Positions 9,312 through 17,285 are shown, counted from the first letter of the stretch. The stretch is DNA of 64,000 nt from Oceanisphaera litoralis (GCF_016907015.1 NZ_JAFBBE010000013.1:40274-104273), one strand, 5' to 3'. Numbers and translations: made by a program. The notes: generated by a model from the letters alone, not told the origin.

Positions 9312-10229
9312 ATGAAAACGTCGCTGGCTTCGGCCCTGCTTACCCTCGCCATGGCCGTGGCCCAGCCCGGCCTGGCCGCCGAGCCTATCGTGGTGTCTTC
9401 CAAGATCGACACCGAAGGCGGTCTACTGGGCAATGTTATTTATCTGGCGCTGGAAGATGCCGGACTCGATGTAGAGAACCGCACCCAGCTGGGCGGCACC
9501 CCCATAGTGCGCAAGGCCATTACCTCCGGCGAGATCGATATCTACCCCGAATACACCGGCAACGCCGCCTTCTTCCACAAGCGAGAGGAAGATCCGGCCT
9601 GGAGACACTTTGAGCAGGGCTACGAGCTGGCCAAACAGCTGGATTACGACCAGCACCAACTGGTCTGGCTGACCCCGGCCAACGCCAACAACACCTGGGC
9701 CATAGCGCTGCGCAAAGATATTGCCGATAGTAACCAGTTACATACCATGTCCGATTTCGGCCGTTACGTGACCCAGGGCGGCGACATAAAACTGGCCGCC
9801 TCGGCCGAGTTTGTGTCCAGCCCGGCGGTGCTGCCCGCCTTTCAGCAGACCTATGACTTCATCCTGAGCGACGATCAGCTGCTGGTGCTGGCCGGCGGCA
9901 ATACCGCCGCCACCATCAAGGCGGCGGCGCTGCAGACCGACAACACCAATGCGGCCATGGTGTACGGCACCGACGGCGCCATTGCCTCGGTCGGCCTGGT
10001 GGTAATGGCAGACGACAAGGGGGTGCAACCCGTGTATGCGCCGGCGCCTATAGTGCGCGAGCAGATCCTGCAGGCGCACCCGGAAATCGCCACCGTTCTG
10101 GAACCCATTTTCCAGTCGCTGAACGTCACCACCCTGCAGCAGCTGAACAGCCGCATCGCCATCGGTGGCGAAAGCGCCCGGGCGGTTGCCAGAAGCTACC
10201 TGTCCGACAAGGGCTTTTTGAAGGACTGA
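9312..10229 (+). CDS. osmF: Glycine-betaine/choline-type substrate-binding protein OsmF (YehZ)
   Basis: A 305-residue periplasmic binding protein, the same length as E. coli YehZ, with a signal peptide (residues 1-22, cut near GLAAEP). It belongs to the OpuAC/ProX-like family: VSSKIDTEGGLLGNVI and DIYPEYTGNAAFF are typical, the latter contributing the ligand-cage and hinge tyrosines. The start at 9312 has AAGGA 8 bases upstream; the frame is open back to 9243 without a site. It heads the yehZYXW importer genes, but a 400-base hairpin repeat separates it from yehY, so the rest may have its own promoter or be transcribed through. In E. coli this system is an RpoS-linked, low-affinity betaine importer; that is family knowledge. 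Confidence 0.9.
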   Translation: MKTSLASALLTLAMAVAQPGLAAEPIVVSSKIDTEGGLLGNVIYLALEDAGLDVENRTQLGGTPIVRKAITSGEIDIYPEYTGNAAFFHKREEDPAWRHFEQGYELAKQLDYDQHQLVWLTPANANNTWAIALRKDIADSNQLHTMSDFGRYVTQGGDIKLAASAEFVSSPAVLPAFQQTYDFILSDDQLLVLAGGNTAATIKAAALQTDNTNAAMVYGTDGAIASVGLVVMADDKGVQPVYAPAPIVREQILQAHPEIATVLEPIFQSLNVTTLQQLNSRIAIGGESARAVARSYLSDKGFLKD

Positions 10230-10315
10230 CGTCTGTTTCGGCATTCGAGCCGATACGCAGAATAGGTTTACGGCGTATCTGTATGATTACCAATCATATA
10301 TTGGGTCGGTACGAC

Positions 10316-10719
10316 AGAGGCAACACAGCCGCCTCCCACGACACGCTACGGATAAACGACACCCACAGTTTCAACCTGCTGCGAACATTCACTGGATGTT
10401 CGGTCAGGCTGAAACTGTTCGTCACGGCGAGACAAGCTCGCCCCATGTAAGCTCGGACATGCCATCTGACCGCCAGGGATGGCGGGAATGCCGAAACGGC
10501 AGGAGCATTTTTCGGCCCTGGCATGTCACGGCCGTGGGAGCCGTTCTCTGTTGCCTCTTCTGGTACACCGAGTTGCCTGCAGACAGTTCCAGCAAACGAC
10601 GCCGGAGCATCAAGGAGAACAAAGGGATCTGCTCCACCGACCATCACATGACAAGGATGTCATGTGCTGAGCGTCACATGGAAGTGCTCGAGCGAGTCGG
10701 CGGAGCGGACCCTTTGTTC
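10316..10719. repeat. Dispersed hairpin element, locus C (two units)
   Basis: Unit 1 (10316-10558) is bounded by AGAGGCAACACAGCCGCCTC and its inverted partner ending GTTCTCTGTTGCCTCT. It holds extra nested hairpins, for example CAGTTTCA...TGAAACTG around GAACAT-TCACTGG-ATGTTC, and GGCGAG-ACAAG-CTCGCC. Unit 2 (10617-10719) is bounded by GAACAAAGGG and CCCTTTGTTC. It contains CACATGACA/(T)GTCATGTG and CACATGG stems joined by CTGAGCGT. Any open frame across it arises from the palindromes. Confidence 0.85.
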
Positions 10720-10763
10720 GGTACAGCCATTGGCGGTTTTTTAAGTATGTGCCAGGAGTTTTT

Positions 10764-11915
10764 TTGAAGTTTTCCAAACTGGACAAGGTCGGCGGTCTGC
10801 TCGGGTTCGCCCTGCTGCTGTCGCTGTTTTCCCTGCCCTTCGTCAGCCTGCAGCCCAACCGCATCATGCCCGGCCAGAGCCTGGGCCTGCTGGAGGCTGT
10901 CAGCCTCAATTCACTGCTGCCGCTGCTGGTGACGTTAGTACTTACCAGCCTGCTATGCCCGTTTAAAAAAGCATTCGCTGCCAGGTTGCTGCTGATCATG
11001 CTGACCCTGATGACGCTGATGTATACCGTCGGCGCCAGCGCTACGCAGTTGCTGACAGATGCCAGCCCACTGGCCCGGATTTCCCTCAATGCCGGCTTCT
11101 GGCTGGCGATATTCTGGCTGTCATTGCTGCTCACCGATGCCGCCATCAAACTGGCATTGCGTCCCCTGCCCCGGCTGGCGCTGGTGGCGGTGATCGTGGC
11201 CGCCGTGACGAGCCTGCTGGCCGCCGGCCACTGGGATTCCCTGTCGCTGTTGCGGGAATATCACAACCAGACCGACTTCTGGCGCCAGGCGGTTCGTCAT
11301 CTGCAGCTGTCGCTGGGCAGCATAATACCGGCGGTGCTGGTGGGCATTCCGCTGGGCGTGCGTTGTCATCGCTCGGCCAGACTGAAGGCCATGGTGTTTC
11401 CTGTGCTCAATGTGCTGCAGACCATCCCCAGCCTGGCCATGTTCGGCCTGCTGATGATCCCCCTCAGCCTGCTCGCCACCGGTTTCCCGCTGCTGGCCGA
11501 GCTGGGTATCCGCGGCATCGGCGCCGCACCGGCGGTGATAGCGCTGTTCTTCTATTCGCTGCTGCCCATCGTCAGCAACACGGCGCTGGGCTTCGACAAG
11601 ATAGACGACCGGGTGCTGGAGGCGGCCACCGGTATGGGCATGAACGCCCGCCAGCGCCTGTGGCAGGTGGAGTTTCCCCTGGCCATGCCGGTGATCCTCA
11701 CCGGCCTGCGGGTGGTGGTGACCATGAACATCGGCCTGGTGGCGGTCGCGGCCCTGGTGGGTGGCGGCGGCTTCGGCACCTACATCTTTCAGGGGCTGGG
11801 CCAGACGGCCACCGACCTGGTGATCCTGGGTGCAGTGCCGACCCTGGTACTGGCCTTTTTGTTCGCCATCGTCATCGACACCCTGATAGCCATACTGCGA
11901 GGCGGTAAAGCATGA
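10764..11915 (+). CDS. yehY: Osmoprotectant ABC importer, large permease subunit YehY
   Basis: A 383-residue inner-membrane permease (E. coli YehY: 385). The N-terminal third has extra helices typical of YehY; the C-terminal 200 residues are a standard BPD_transp_1 module with a TAT-less EAA-type loop (LEAATGMGMNARQRLWQVEF) that docks on the ATPase. I prefer a TTG start at 10764 because AGGAG lies exactly 5 bases upstream; a GTG at 10749 is in frame but has no site. The gene overlaps yehX by 4 bases (ATGA), showing translational coupling. Confidence 0.9.
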   Translation: MKFSKLDKVGGLLGFALLLSLFSLPFVSLQPNRIMPGQSLGLLEAVSLNSLLPLLVTLVLTSLLCPFKKAFAARLLLIMLTLMTLMYTVGASATQLLTDASPLARISLNAGFWLAIFWLSLLLTDAAIKLALRPLPRLALVAVIVAAVTSLLAAGHWDSLSLLREYHNQTDFWRQAVRHLQLSLGSIIPAVLVGIPLGVRCHRSARLKAMVFPVLNVLQTIPSLAMFGLLMIPLSLLATGFPLLAELGIRGIGAAPAVIALFFYSLLPIVSNTALGFDKIDDRVLEAATGMGMNARQRLWQVEFPLAMPVILTGLRVVVTMNIGLVAVAALVGGGGFGTYIFQGLGQTATDLVILGAVPTLVLAFLFAIVIDTLIAILRGGKA

Positions 11916-12889
11916 TCGAAGTAAAAGCACTCAGCAAACAGTTTGGCGCACAACTGGCCGTCGATAACCTCTCGTTCAGGGTGGAGCGCGGCCAGTTCTG
12001 CATGCTGGTGGGTACCTCGGGCTGCGGCAAGTCCACCACGCTGCGCATGATCAACCGGCTGATAGAACCCAGCCAGGGCCAGATCCTGATCAACGAGCAG
12101 GATGTGACCACACTGCCGCCGGAACAGCTACGGCGTCGCATCGGCTACGTCATTCAGGGAGTGGGACTCTTTCCCCATCGCACCATTCATCAGAACATCG
12201 CCACCGTCCCCCGGCTGCTGGGCTGGAAAAAAGCGGATATCGATGCGCGGGTCACCGAACTGCTGACCCTGTTCAGGCTGGATGCCGCCACCTTCGCCGG
12301 CAAGTACCCGCATCAGCTCTCCGGCGGCGAGCAACAGCGGGTGGGCGTGGCCCGGGCTCTGGCCGCAAGGCCGGAACTGCTACTGATGGACGAACCCTTC
12401 GGCGCCCTGGATCCCCTGACCCGGGCGCTGCTGCAGGACGAGCTGTTGCGGGTGCAGAAGCTGCTGGGCATCACCATCATCATGGTCACCCACGATCTGG
12501 AAGAAGCGGTGAAAATGGCCGATGTGATCGCGGTGATGGACAAGGGCGAGCTGCTGCAGTTGGACAACCCCGAGACCCTGCTGCGCCACCCCAGAGCGGG
12601 CTTAGTACAGAATCTGGTGGGTGGACTGGACAGATCCCTGCGTCTGCTCGCCATCAAGCAGGTAGGCCAGGTCATGACGCCCCTGTCCTTGCAACAACAG
12701 CAACAGCAACAGCAGCAACAGCGGCCGTCGTCTTCCGTACCCACCATCGCGGCCGATGCCAATCTGCGCGACGCCATGGCGCTGCTGATCTGGGAAGGCG
12801 TCGACTGCCTGCGGGTGGTGGATACCGCCGGCAAACACATAGGCCAGGTCACTATGCCTGATCTGCTGCAACAGGGCGCCCGAGCATGA
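11912..12889 (+). CDS. yehX: Osmoprotectant ABC importer ATPase YehX with CBS domain
   Basis: A 325-residue ABC ATPase. Walker A GTSGCGKST is near residue 35, the signature LSGGEQQRVG near 131 and Walker B LLMDEP near 155, followed by an H-loop (VTHDLEEA). The C-terminal segment (about 272-325) is a single CBS module, which in this family can sense ionic strength or nucleotides. Between them sits a run of ten glutamines (residues 261-270), encoded by CAA/CAG codons at 12692-12721, which I do not know from E. coli YehX (308 residues). It overlaps yehY and yehW by 4 bases each. Confidence 0.93.
   Translation: MIEVKALSKQFGAQLAVDNLSFRVERGQFCMLVGTSGCGKSTTLRMINRLIEPSQGQILINEQDVTTLPPEQLRRRIGYVIQGVGLFPHRTIHQNIATVPRLLGWKKADIDARVTELLTLFRLDAATFAGKYPHQLSGGEQQRVGVARALAARPELLLMDEPFGALDPLTRALLQDELLRVQKLLGITIIMVTHDLEEAVKMADVIAVMDKGELLQLDNPETLLRHPRAGLVQNLVGGLDRSLRLLAIKQVGQVMTPLSLQQQQQQQQQQRPSSSVPTIAADANLRDAMALLIWEGVDCLRVVDTAGKHIGQVTMPDLLQQGARA
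12692..12721 (+). repeat. CAA/CAG microsatellite encoding ten glutamines in yehX
   Basis: Ten consecutive Gln codons (CAA CAA CAG CAA CAG CAA CAG CAG CAA CAG). The repeating CAACAG hexamer could expand or contract by slippage without breaking the frame. It lies in the linker between the ATPase and the CBS domain. Confidence 0.9.
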
Positions 12890-13626
12890 TGCTTCCCTCT
12901 GTCCGCGGCTGGCTGGGCATTGGCCTCCCCTTGCTGCTGTTGCTGATCATGACCCTGAACCTGGCCTGGCTGGAGCCGCTGTTTCGCCCCCTGGTCGATG
13001 AGCGGGCCCCGGCCATCTACCCCCGCGACAGCTTCCTCAACCTGCTGCTGTGGCACCTGGCGGCGGTGTTCATCGCCATTGCCGCCGCCACCCTGGTGGC
13101 GCTGGGCGGCGGCATTCTGGTGACCCGCGTCGCCGGTCGGGAATTTCTGCCCCTGGCCCGGGCCGTCGCCAATCTGGGCCAGACCTTTCCGCCGGTGGCG
13201 GTGCTGGCGCTGGCGGTGCCGGCGCTGGGCTTCGGCCTGACACCCACCCTGGTGGCGCTGTTTCTCTACGGCATGCTGCCCATCTATGAAAACACCGTCA
13301 CCGGCCTGCAACAGGTGCCCGCCAGCGTGCGCGAGGCGGCCCGCGGCATGGGCATGAGCCCGCGCCAGCAACTGTGGTCGGTAGAGCTGCCGCTGGCGCT
13401 GCCGATGATCATCGCCGGTATCCGCATTTCGCTGGTGATCAGCATCGGCACCGCCACCATAGGATCGACGGTGGCGGCCAAGGGCTTCGGGGAGGTGATT
13501 ATTGCCGGCCTGCTGACCGACAACATGGCCTTCGTGCTGCAGGGCGGCATCATGGTGGCGCTGGTGGCCATTTTGTTCGATGCCGTGTTTCAGCGGCTGG
13601 AACGGCGGCTGTCGCCGCCGAATTAA
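12886..13626 (+). CDS. yehW: Osmoprotectant ABC importer, small permease subunit YehW
   Basis: A 246-residue permease with about five to six membrane helices and a BPD_transp_1 domain. The cytoplasmic coupling loop is REAARGMGMSPRQQLWSVEL, similar to that of YehY. The start ATG overlaps the yehX stop by 4 bases. It is the last gene of yehYXW and ends one base from a convergent DJ-1 gene without an obvious terminator. Confidence 0.92.
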   Translation: MMLPSVRGWLGIGLPLLLLLIMTLNLAWLEPLFRPLVDERAPAIYPRDSFLNLLLWHLAAVFIAIAAATLVALGGGILVTRVAGREFLPLARAVANLGQTFPPVAVLALAVPALGFGLTPTLVALFLYGMLPIYENTVTGLQQVPASVREAARGMGMSPRQQLWSVELPLALPMIIAGIRISLVISIGTATIGSTVAAKGFGEVIIAGLLTDNMAFVLQGGIMVALVAILFDAVFQRLERRLSPPN

Positions 13627-13627
13627 G

Positions 13628-14311
13628 CTATCGGCGCGGCAGCAGCGCCAGCATGGCTTCGGCCGCCGGAGCGGAAGAAGCCGGATTCTGACCGGTGACC
13701 AGCAGGCCGTCGGTTTCCACATGGGGCTGCCAGTCATCGGCCCTGCGATAATCGCCGCCGTTCTGGCGCAGCATCTCCTCCACCAGAAAAGGCACTATGG
13801 CGGTCAACTGCACCGCTTCTTCTTCGCTGTTGGCAAAGCCGGTCACCCGCTTGCCGCTCACCAGCGGCTTGCCCGCACCATCCTTGGCATGACGCAACAC
13901 CGCCGGGGCGTGACACACCGCCGCCACCGGCTTGCCCGCCGCGGCCATCGCCTCGATCAACGCGATGGAGGCCGCATCTTCCACCAAATCCCACAGCGGG
14001 CCGTGGCCGCCGGGATAAAACACCGCATCAAAGTCGCTCGCCGACTGCTCCGCCAGCTTGTGGGTATTGGCCAGCGCGGACTGAGCGGCCGGATCGGCGC
14101 GAAAGCGCTCGGTAGCCTCGGTCTGGGCATCCGGCACGTCACTTTTCGGATCCAGCGGCGGCTGACCGCCCTTGGGCGAAGCCAGGGTAATGCTGGCGCC
14201 CGCATCCTCGAATACGTAATAAGGAGCGGCAAATTCTTCCAGCCAGAAACCGGTTTTTTCGCCGGTATCCCCCAGTTGGTCGTGGGAGGTCAGTACCATC
14301 AAGATACGCAT
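13628..14311 (-). CDS. DJ-1/PfpI-family protein (class I glutamine-amidotransferase fold)
   Basis: A 227-residue cytoplasmic protein of the Hsp31-like branch. The nucleophile elbow AAVCHAPAVL places Cys133 next to His134. Glu25/Glu26 in GFWLEEFAAPYYVF supply the usual acidic partner, and the FYPGGHGPLWDL loop (about 98-109) is typical. Relatives act as glutathione-independent glyoxalase, deglycase or holdase chaperone; which of these applies here cannot be read from sequence. The start at 14311 has AAGGAG 7 bases upstream. It is convergent with yehW. Confidence 0.85.
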   Translation of the reverse strand: MRILMVLTSHDQLGDTGEKTGFWLEEFAAPYYVFEDAGASITLASPKGGQPPLDPKSDVPDAQTEATERFRADPAAQSALANTHKLAEQSASDFDAVFYPGGHGPLWDLVEDAASIALIEAMAAAGKPVAAVCHAPAVLRHAKDGAGKPLVSGKRVTGFANSEEEAVQLTAIVPFLVEEMLRQNGGDYRRADDWQPHVETDGLLVTGQNPASSAPAAEAMLALLPRR

Positions 14312-14371
14312 ATCGACTCCTTGTTCGTTATAGAAAACACGCTATCAGCGTAGCCGACGTTTCGACAGGTA

Positions 14372-14440
14372 ATACCGATCGGATTAATCATGTGTTCAGG
14401 CCGTCATCCTGACGAAAGTCAGGATCTCCCTGCAGGAAGA
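14372..14440. repeat. Short intergenic repeat, copy 1 (inverted copy at 22578)
   Basis: About 70 bases containing ATCCTGACGAAAGTCAGGAT and TCTCCCTGCAGG. The same sequence in opposite orientation occurs at 22578-22647, including the flank AATACC..TCGGATTAATCATG. The CCTGACGAAAGTCAGG core is a hairpin. A second small hairpin, ACCGGGTCAAGCCCGGT, follows at 14443-14459. Confidence 0.75.
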
Positions 14441-14592
14441 TACCGGGTCAAGCCCGGTATGACTGGAGTTTAAATACGGCACCAGCTATCAGCAATTGAT
14501 CCTTCCTTAATGAAATTGGTATAACGCCGTTATCGAGCCATCTTCTATACCATTTCCGGTAAATATCCTTTCATCTTGTAGCCCCTGGTTCT

Positions 14593-14860
14593 AGAGGCAA
14601 CACAGCCGCCTCCCACGACACGCCATGAACCCATCCATGGGGGCTCGGAAATGCCGTCCCTGGCATTTCACGGTCGTGGGAGGCGTTCTCTGTTGCCTCT
14701 TTTTGAATACCGAGTTGCCCGCAGACAGTGCTAACAGGTGGCTCTGTAGCAGCAGGGAGGGCAAAGGGATCTGCTCCGCCGACCATCACATGACAGGGAT
14801 GTCATGTGTTGAGCGTCACATGGATGTGCTTGCAGCGTGTCGGCGGAGCGGGCCCTTTGG
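14593..14860. repeat. Dispersed hairpin element, locus D (two units, best preserved)
   Basis: Unit 1 (14593-14700) has terminal arms AGAGGCAACA..GCCTCCCACGAC and GTCGTGGGAGGC..TGTTGCCTCT. Between them are CCATCCATGG and AAATGCC-GTCCCT-GGCATTT. Unit 2 (14761-14860) has arms GCAAAGGG..GCTCCGCCGAC and GTCGGCGGAGCGGGCCCTTT. Between them are CACATGAC-AGGGAT-GTCATGTG and CACATGGATGTG. The units are joined by a spacer also seen at locus C (ACCGAGTTGCC.GCAGACAGT). Confidence 0.9.
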
Positions 14861-14900
14861 CCGATGTGTAACCCTCAGCTAAAAACTGAAGTTACTCGAC

Positions 14901-16214
14901 TTAGGATTCAGGCCGAGCCAGCCCCAGATGATCGCGCAGGGTGGAGCCCTGATATTCGGTACGGAACAGGCCCCGGCGCTGCAGCTCCGGCACCACCTGA
15001 TCGACAAAGTCCTCGATGCCGGCGGGCAGCGACGGCGGCATCAGGTTGAAACCGTCGGCCCCCTCGTTACGGAACCACAGCTCCATGCGATCGGCAATGG
15101 ACTCGGGCGTGCCCACCATGGTGCAGTGGCCGCCGCCGGCCGCCAGCCGCCCCAGCAACTGACGCACCGTGGGCTGCTCGGTTTCGATGATCCGCAAAAT
15201 GGTGCCGTAGCGTCCCTGGGGGCCCTTGAATGCTTCCAGCGGCGGCAACGCCGGCACCGGCGCATCCAGCTCCCAGCTCATGCAGTCCTGCTCGGTAAAC
15301 AGCCCCAGCTGGCGCAATGACGCTTCCACCGGCAGCAGCTCGTCCAGCTCCCGTTGTTTGGCCTGCGCTTCGGCCTCGGTGGACGCCACATAGGTCACCA
15401 GCCCGGGCATGATGGGCACATCAACCCCACGCCCGGCGTCCTGTACTCGCCGCTTGATGTCTCTGTAATAGTCCTGGGCCGCCGGCAGATCGTAGGCCAC
15501 CGCATAAATGGCTTCGGCCCGACGGGCGGCCAGATCCCGCCCCTGCGCCGAAGCCCCGGCCTGAAACAGCACCGGATGACCCTGGGGCGGACGCGGCACG
15601 TTGAGCGGCCCGTCCACCAGGAAGAATTCGCCGTCGTGGTTGATGGCCTGTACCTTGGCCGGATCCGCATAGTGGCCCTGCCGGTCGAAGGTCAGCGCAT
15701 CCGCCTGCCAGGAATCCCACAGCTTGAGCACCGCATCGGCAAACTCCTCGGCCCGGCGATAGCGCTCGGCGTGGGTGGGCATCGACTCATAACCGTGATT
15801 GCGCGCCTCCACATCGAACATGGAGGTCACCAGATTCCAGCCGACTCGGCCGCCGGAAATATGATCCAGCGAGGCCAGCAGTCGGGCCGCATGAAAGGGG
15901 GTGTAGAAGGTGCTGGAGACGGTGCTGATCAGGCCGATGCGATCCGTGGCCCGGCTCATGGCGGCCATGGCGGTCAGCGGCTCCAGAAACCACCAGCTGC
16001 CGTCGGAGACGTTGCCCGCCGACTGACCGTCGGCGAAGAACACCGCATCCAGCTTGCCCCGTTCGGCGGTTTGCGCCAGCCGCTCGTAATAGCGAATGTC
16101 GCCCAGTTGCTCTACCGATGAATGCGGGTGCCGCCAGGCCCCCTTGTGATGGCCGCACCCGAACAGAAACAGGTTGAGGTGCATCATGCGTTGATCTTGA
16201 TGCTGTGCCGCCAT
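14901..16214 (-). CDS. NtaA/SnaA/DszA-type FMN-dependent monooxygenase
   Basis: A 437-residue luciferase-fold (TIM-barrel) monooxygenase of the nitrilotriacetate-monooxygenase branch, which uses FMNH2 from a separate reductase. Family landmarks are the NLFLFGCGHHKGAWRHP start, AVFFADGQ, SRATDRIGLISTVSST, GGRVGWNLVTS and HYADPAKVQAINHDGEFF. The ATG at 16214 overlaps the upstream SDR stop by one base (TGATG), indicating coupling; ATGs at 16187 and 16184 have no ribosome site. It is the second gene behind a TPP riboswitch, so its substrate is probably connected to thiamine or a precursor. That substrate link is inference only. Confidence 0.88.
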   Translation of the reverse strand: MAAQHQDQRMMHLNLFLFGCGHHKGAWRHPHSSVEQLGDIRYYERLAQTAERGKLDAVFFADGQSAGNVSDGSWWFLEPLTAMAAMSRATDRIGLISTVSSTFYTPFHAARLLASLDHISGGRVGWNLVTSMFDVEARNHGYESMPTHAERYRRAEEFADAVLKLWDSWQADALTFDRQGHYADPAKVQAINHDGEFFLVDGPLNVPRPPQGHPVLFQAGASAQGRDLAARRAEAIYAVAYDLPAAQDYYRDIKRRVQDAGRGVDVPIMPGLVTYVASTEAEAQAKQRELDELLPVEASLRQLGLFTEQDCMSWELDAPVPALPPLEAFKGPQGRYGTILRIIETEQPTVRQLLGRLAAGGGHCTMVGTPESIADRMELWFRNEGADGFNLMPPSLPAGIEDFVDQVVPELQRRGLFRTEYQGSTLRDHLGLARPES

Positions 16215-16987
16215 CAGTTTTTCACCAGGCCGCCGTCCACCACCAGATTCTGGCCGGTGACCGAGCGCGACCAGGGCGAGGCGAAGAACAGGATGGCATC
16301 GGCAAATTCCGCCGGTGTGGTCACTCGCCGCAGCGGGGTATTGGCGGCGATATAGTCGAACACGGCTTCGGGCGTGGCCGCCGAGGCATCTGTGGTGCGC
16401 AGCAGGCCGCCGGACACCATGTTGACGGTAATGCCGTCCGGGCCCAGCTCCTGCGACAGGGTGCGGGTCAGTGACAGCAGCGCCGCCTTGGCGGCGGTAT
16501 AATCGTGATAGGGCACCACCGGGTTCTGGAACAGGTTGGTGCCCACGTTGACGATGCGGCCGAAGCCCGCCTCGCGCATGCCGGGCAAGGCCGCCTGGGT
16601 AGTGTTGAGGGCGCCCTTGACCACGCCTTCCAGCTGCCGGTTGAGATCTTCCCAGCACAGCTGATCCGCATGTGGCCGGGCATCGCCGTTAAAGGAAAAA
16701 GCCGGCAGGGCGTTGTTGACCACTGTGGTGATCGGGCTGCCGAAATGCTCCCGGGCGTGGCCGAACATGGCCTGTACCGCAACCGCATCGGTCACGTCCG
16801 CCTGCAGCGCCAGCGCCCGGCCGGGGGCGGCTGCCGCCAGTTTTTCGGCGGATTCGGCGCTGTTCAAGTAGTTGATCACCACCTTGGCACCTTCACGCAG
16901 AAAGGCCCGCACCAGATGCTCACCCAGACCGCGGCCGCCGCCGGTGACCAGCACCAGTTGTTCATTCAGATTGATGGATGTTTGCAT
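16214..16987 (-). CDS. Short-chain dehydrogenase/reductase under a TPP riboswitch
   Basis: A 257-residue classical SDR resembling 3-oxoacyl-ACP reductase. TGGGRGLG (residues 15-22) binds the dinucleotide, ADVTD and NNA (91-93) are in place, and Tyr163-x3-Lys167 (YTAAK) forms the active site. The catalytic serine position appears to be Thr150 (NVGTN), a change worth noting. The ribosome site AGAGG lies 5 bases before the ATG and is inside a small hairpin (16993-17006). A TPP aptamer sits about 60 bases upstream. It is followed directly by the monooxygenase. I recall thiamine-regulated SDR-like genes being reported under the name oarX, but cannot verify that here. Confidence 0.88.
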   Translation of the reverse strand: MQTSINLNEQLVLVTGGGRGLGEHLVRAFLREGAKVVINYLNSAESAEKLAAAAPGRALALQADVTDAVAVQAMFGHAREHFGSPITTVVNNALPAFSFNGDARPHADQLCWEDLNRQLEGVVKGALNTTQAALPGMREAGFGRIVNVGTNLFQNPVVPYHDYTAAKAALLSLTRTLSQELGPDGITVNMVSGGLLRTTDASAATPEAVFDYIAANTPLRRVTTPAEFADAILFFASPWSRSVTGQNLVVDGGLVKN

Positions 16988-16992
16988 TGCTA

Positions 16993-17006
16993 CCTCTTGT
17001 CAGAGG
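16993..17006 (-). promoter_or_regulatory. Hairpin sequestering the SDR ribosome-binding site
   Basis: On the transcript strand CCTCT-GACA-AGAGG forms a perfect 5-bp stem whose 3' arm is the AGAGG ribosome site of the SDR. Placed between the TPP aptamer and the start codon, it is a natural expression platform for translational shut-off. Confidence 0.65.
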
Positions 17007-17046
17007 CGAAGGCATGGACGGGCAGAATATGCCGCTAGCCGGCAGG

Positions 17047-17136
17047 CTGACATCCCTTCGCCAGTATGAACTGGATCAGGTTCGACGGGTGTGTTCTCAG
17101 CCCTGGCGGCCACCGGCCGCAGGACACCCCGTGTCA
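17047..17136 (-). promoter_or_regulatory. TPP (THI-box) riboswitch upstream of SDR-monooxygenase genes
   Basis: Read on the minus strand it shows the conserved elements in order: CGGGGTGTCC, a variable P3 hairpin (CGGCCGGTGGCCG), GGCTGAGAACACACCCG, GAACCTGATCCAGTT and GGCGAAGGGATG. GGCUGAGA and ACCUGAUC..GGxxAAUxCCxxCGxAGGGA are the diagnostic pyrimidine- and pyrophosphate-sensor motifs. It controls the two genes ending at 14901. Confidence 0.93.
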
Positions 17137-17285
17137 CGAGCCAGACCATAGCACAGCCCTTCGGGAGCTGTAAGCCGTAAGCTGTCAGCTGTCAGTAACC
17201 CGAGTGGTTTGCAGGATTTATAGGATGCCTGTTGAGTCACATTTGCCGGCAACGCCGACGTTGATCGAAGCAGCAGTGAGGATTG

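Noticed and set aside
10396..10767. Open frames across the hairpin element between osmF and yehY
   Set aside because: They are created by the palindromes; similar peptides appear at locus D in other frames and have no ribosome sites.
12313..13737. A 474-codon minus-strand frame across yehX, yehW and the DJ-1 gene
   Set aside because: It crosses three confident genes and contains a poly-Cys run that is the reverse of the polyQ repeat. It is a high-GC shadow.
16215..16658. N-terminal extension of the monooxygenase frame to 585 residues
   Set aside because: The extra 148 residues overlap the SDR in another frame, and family members start near the chosen ATG.
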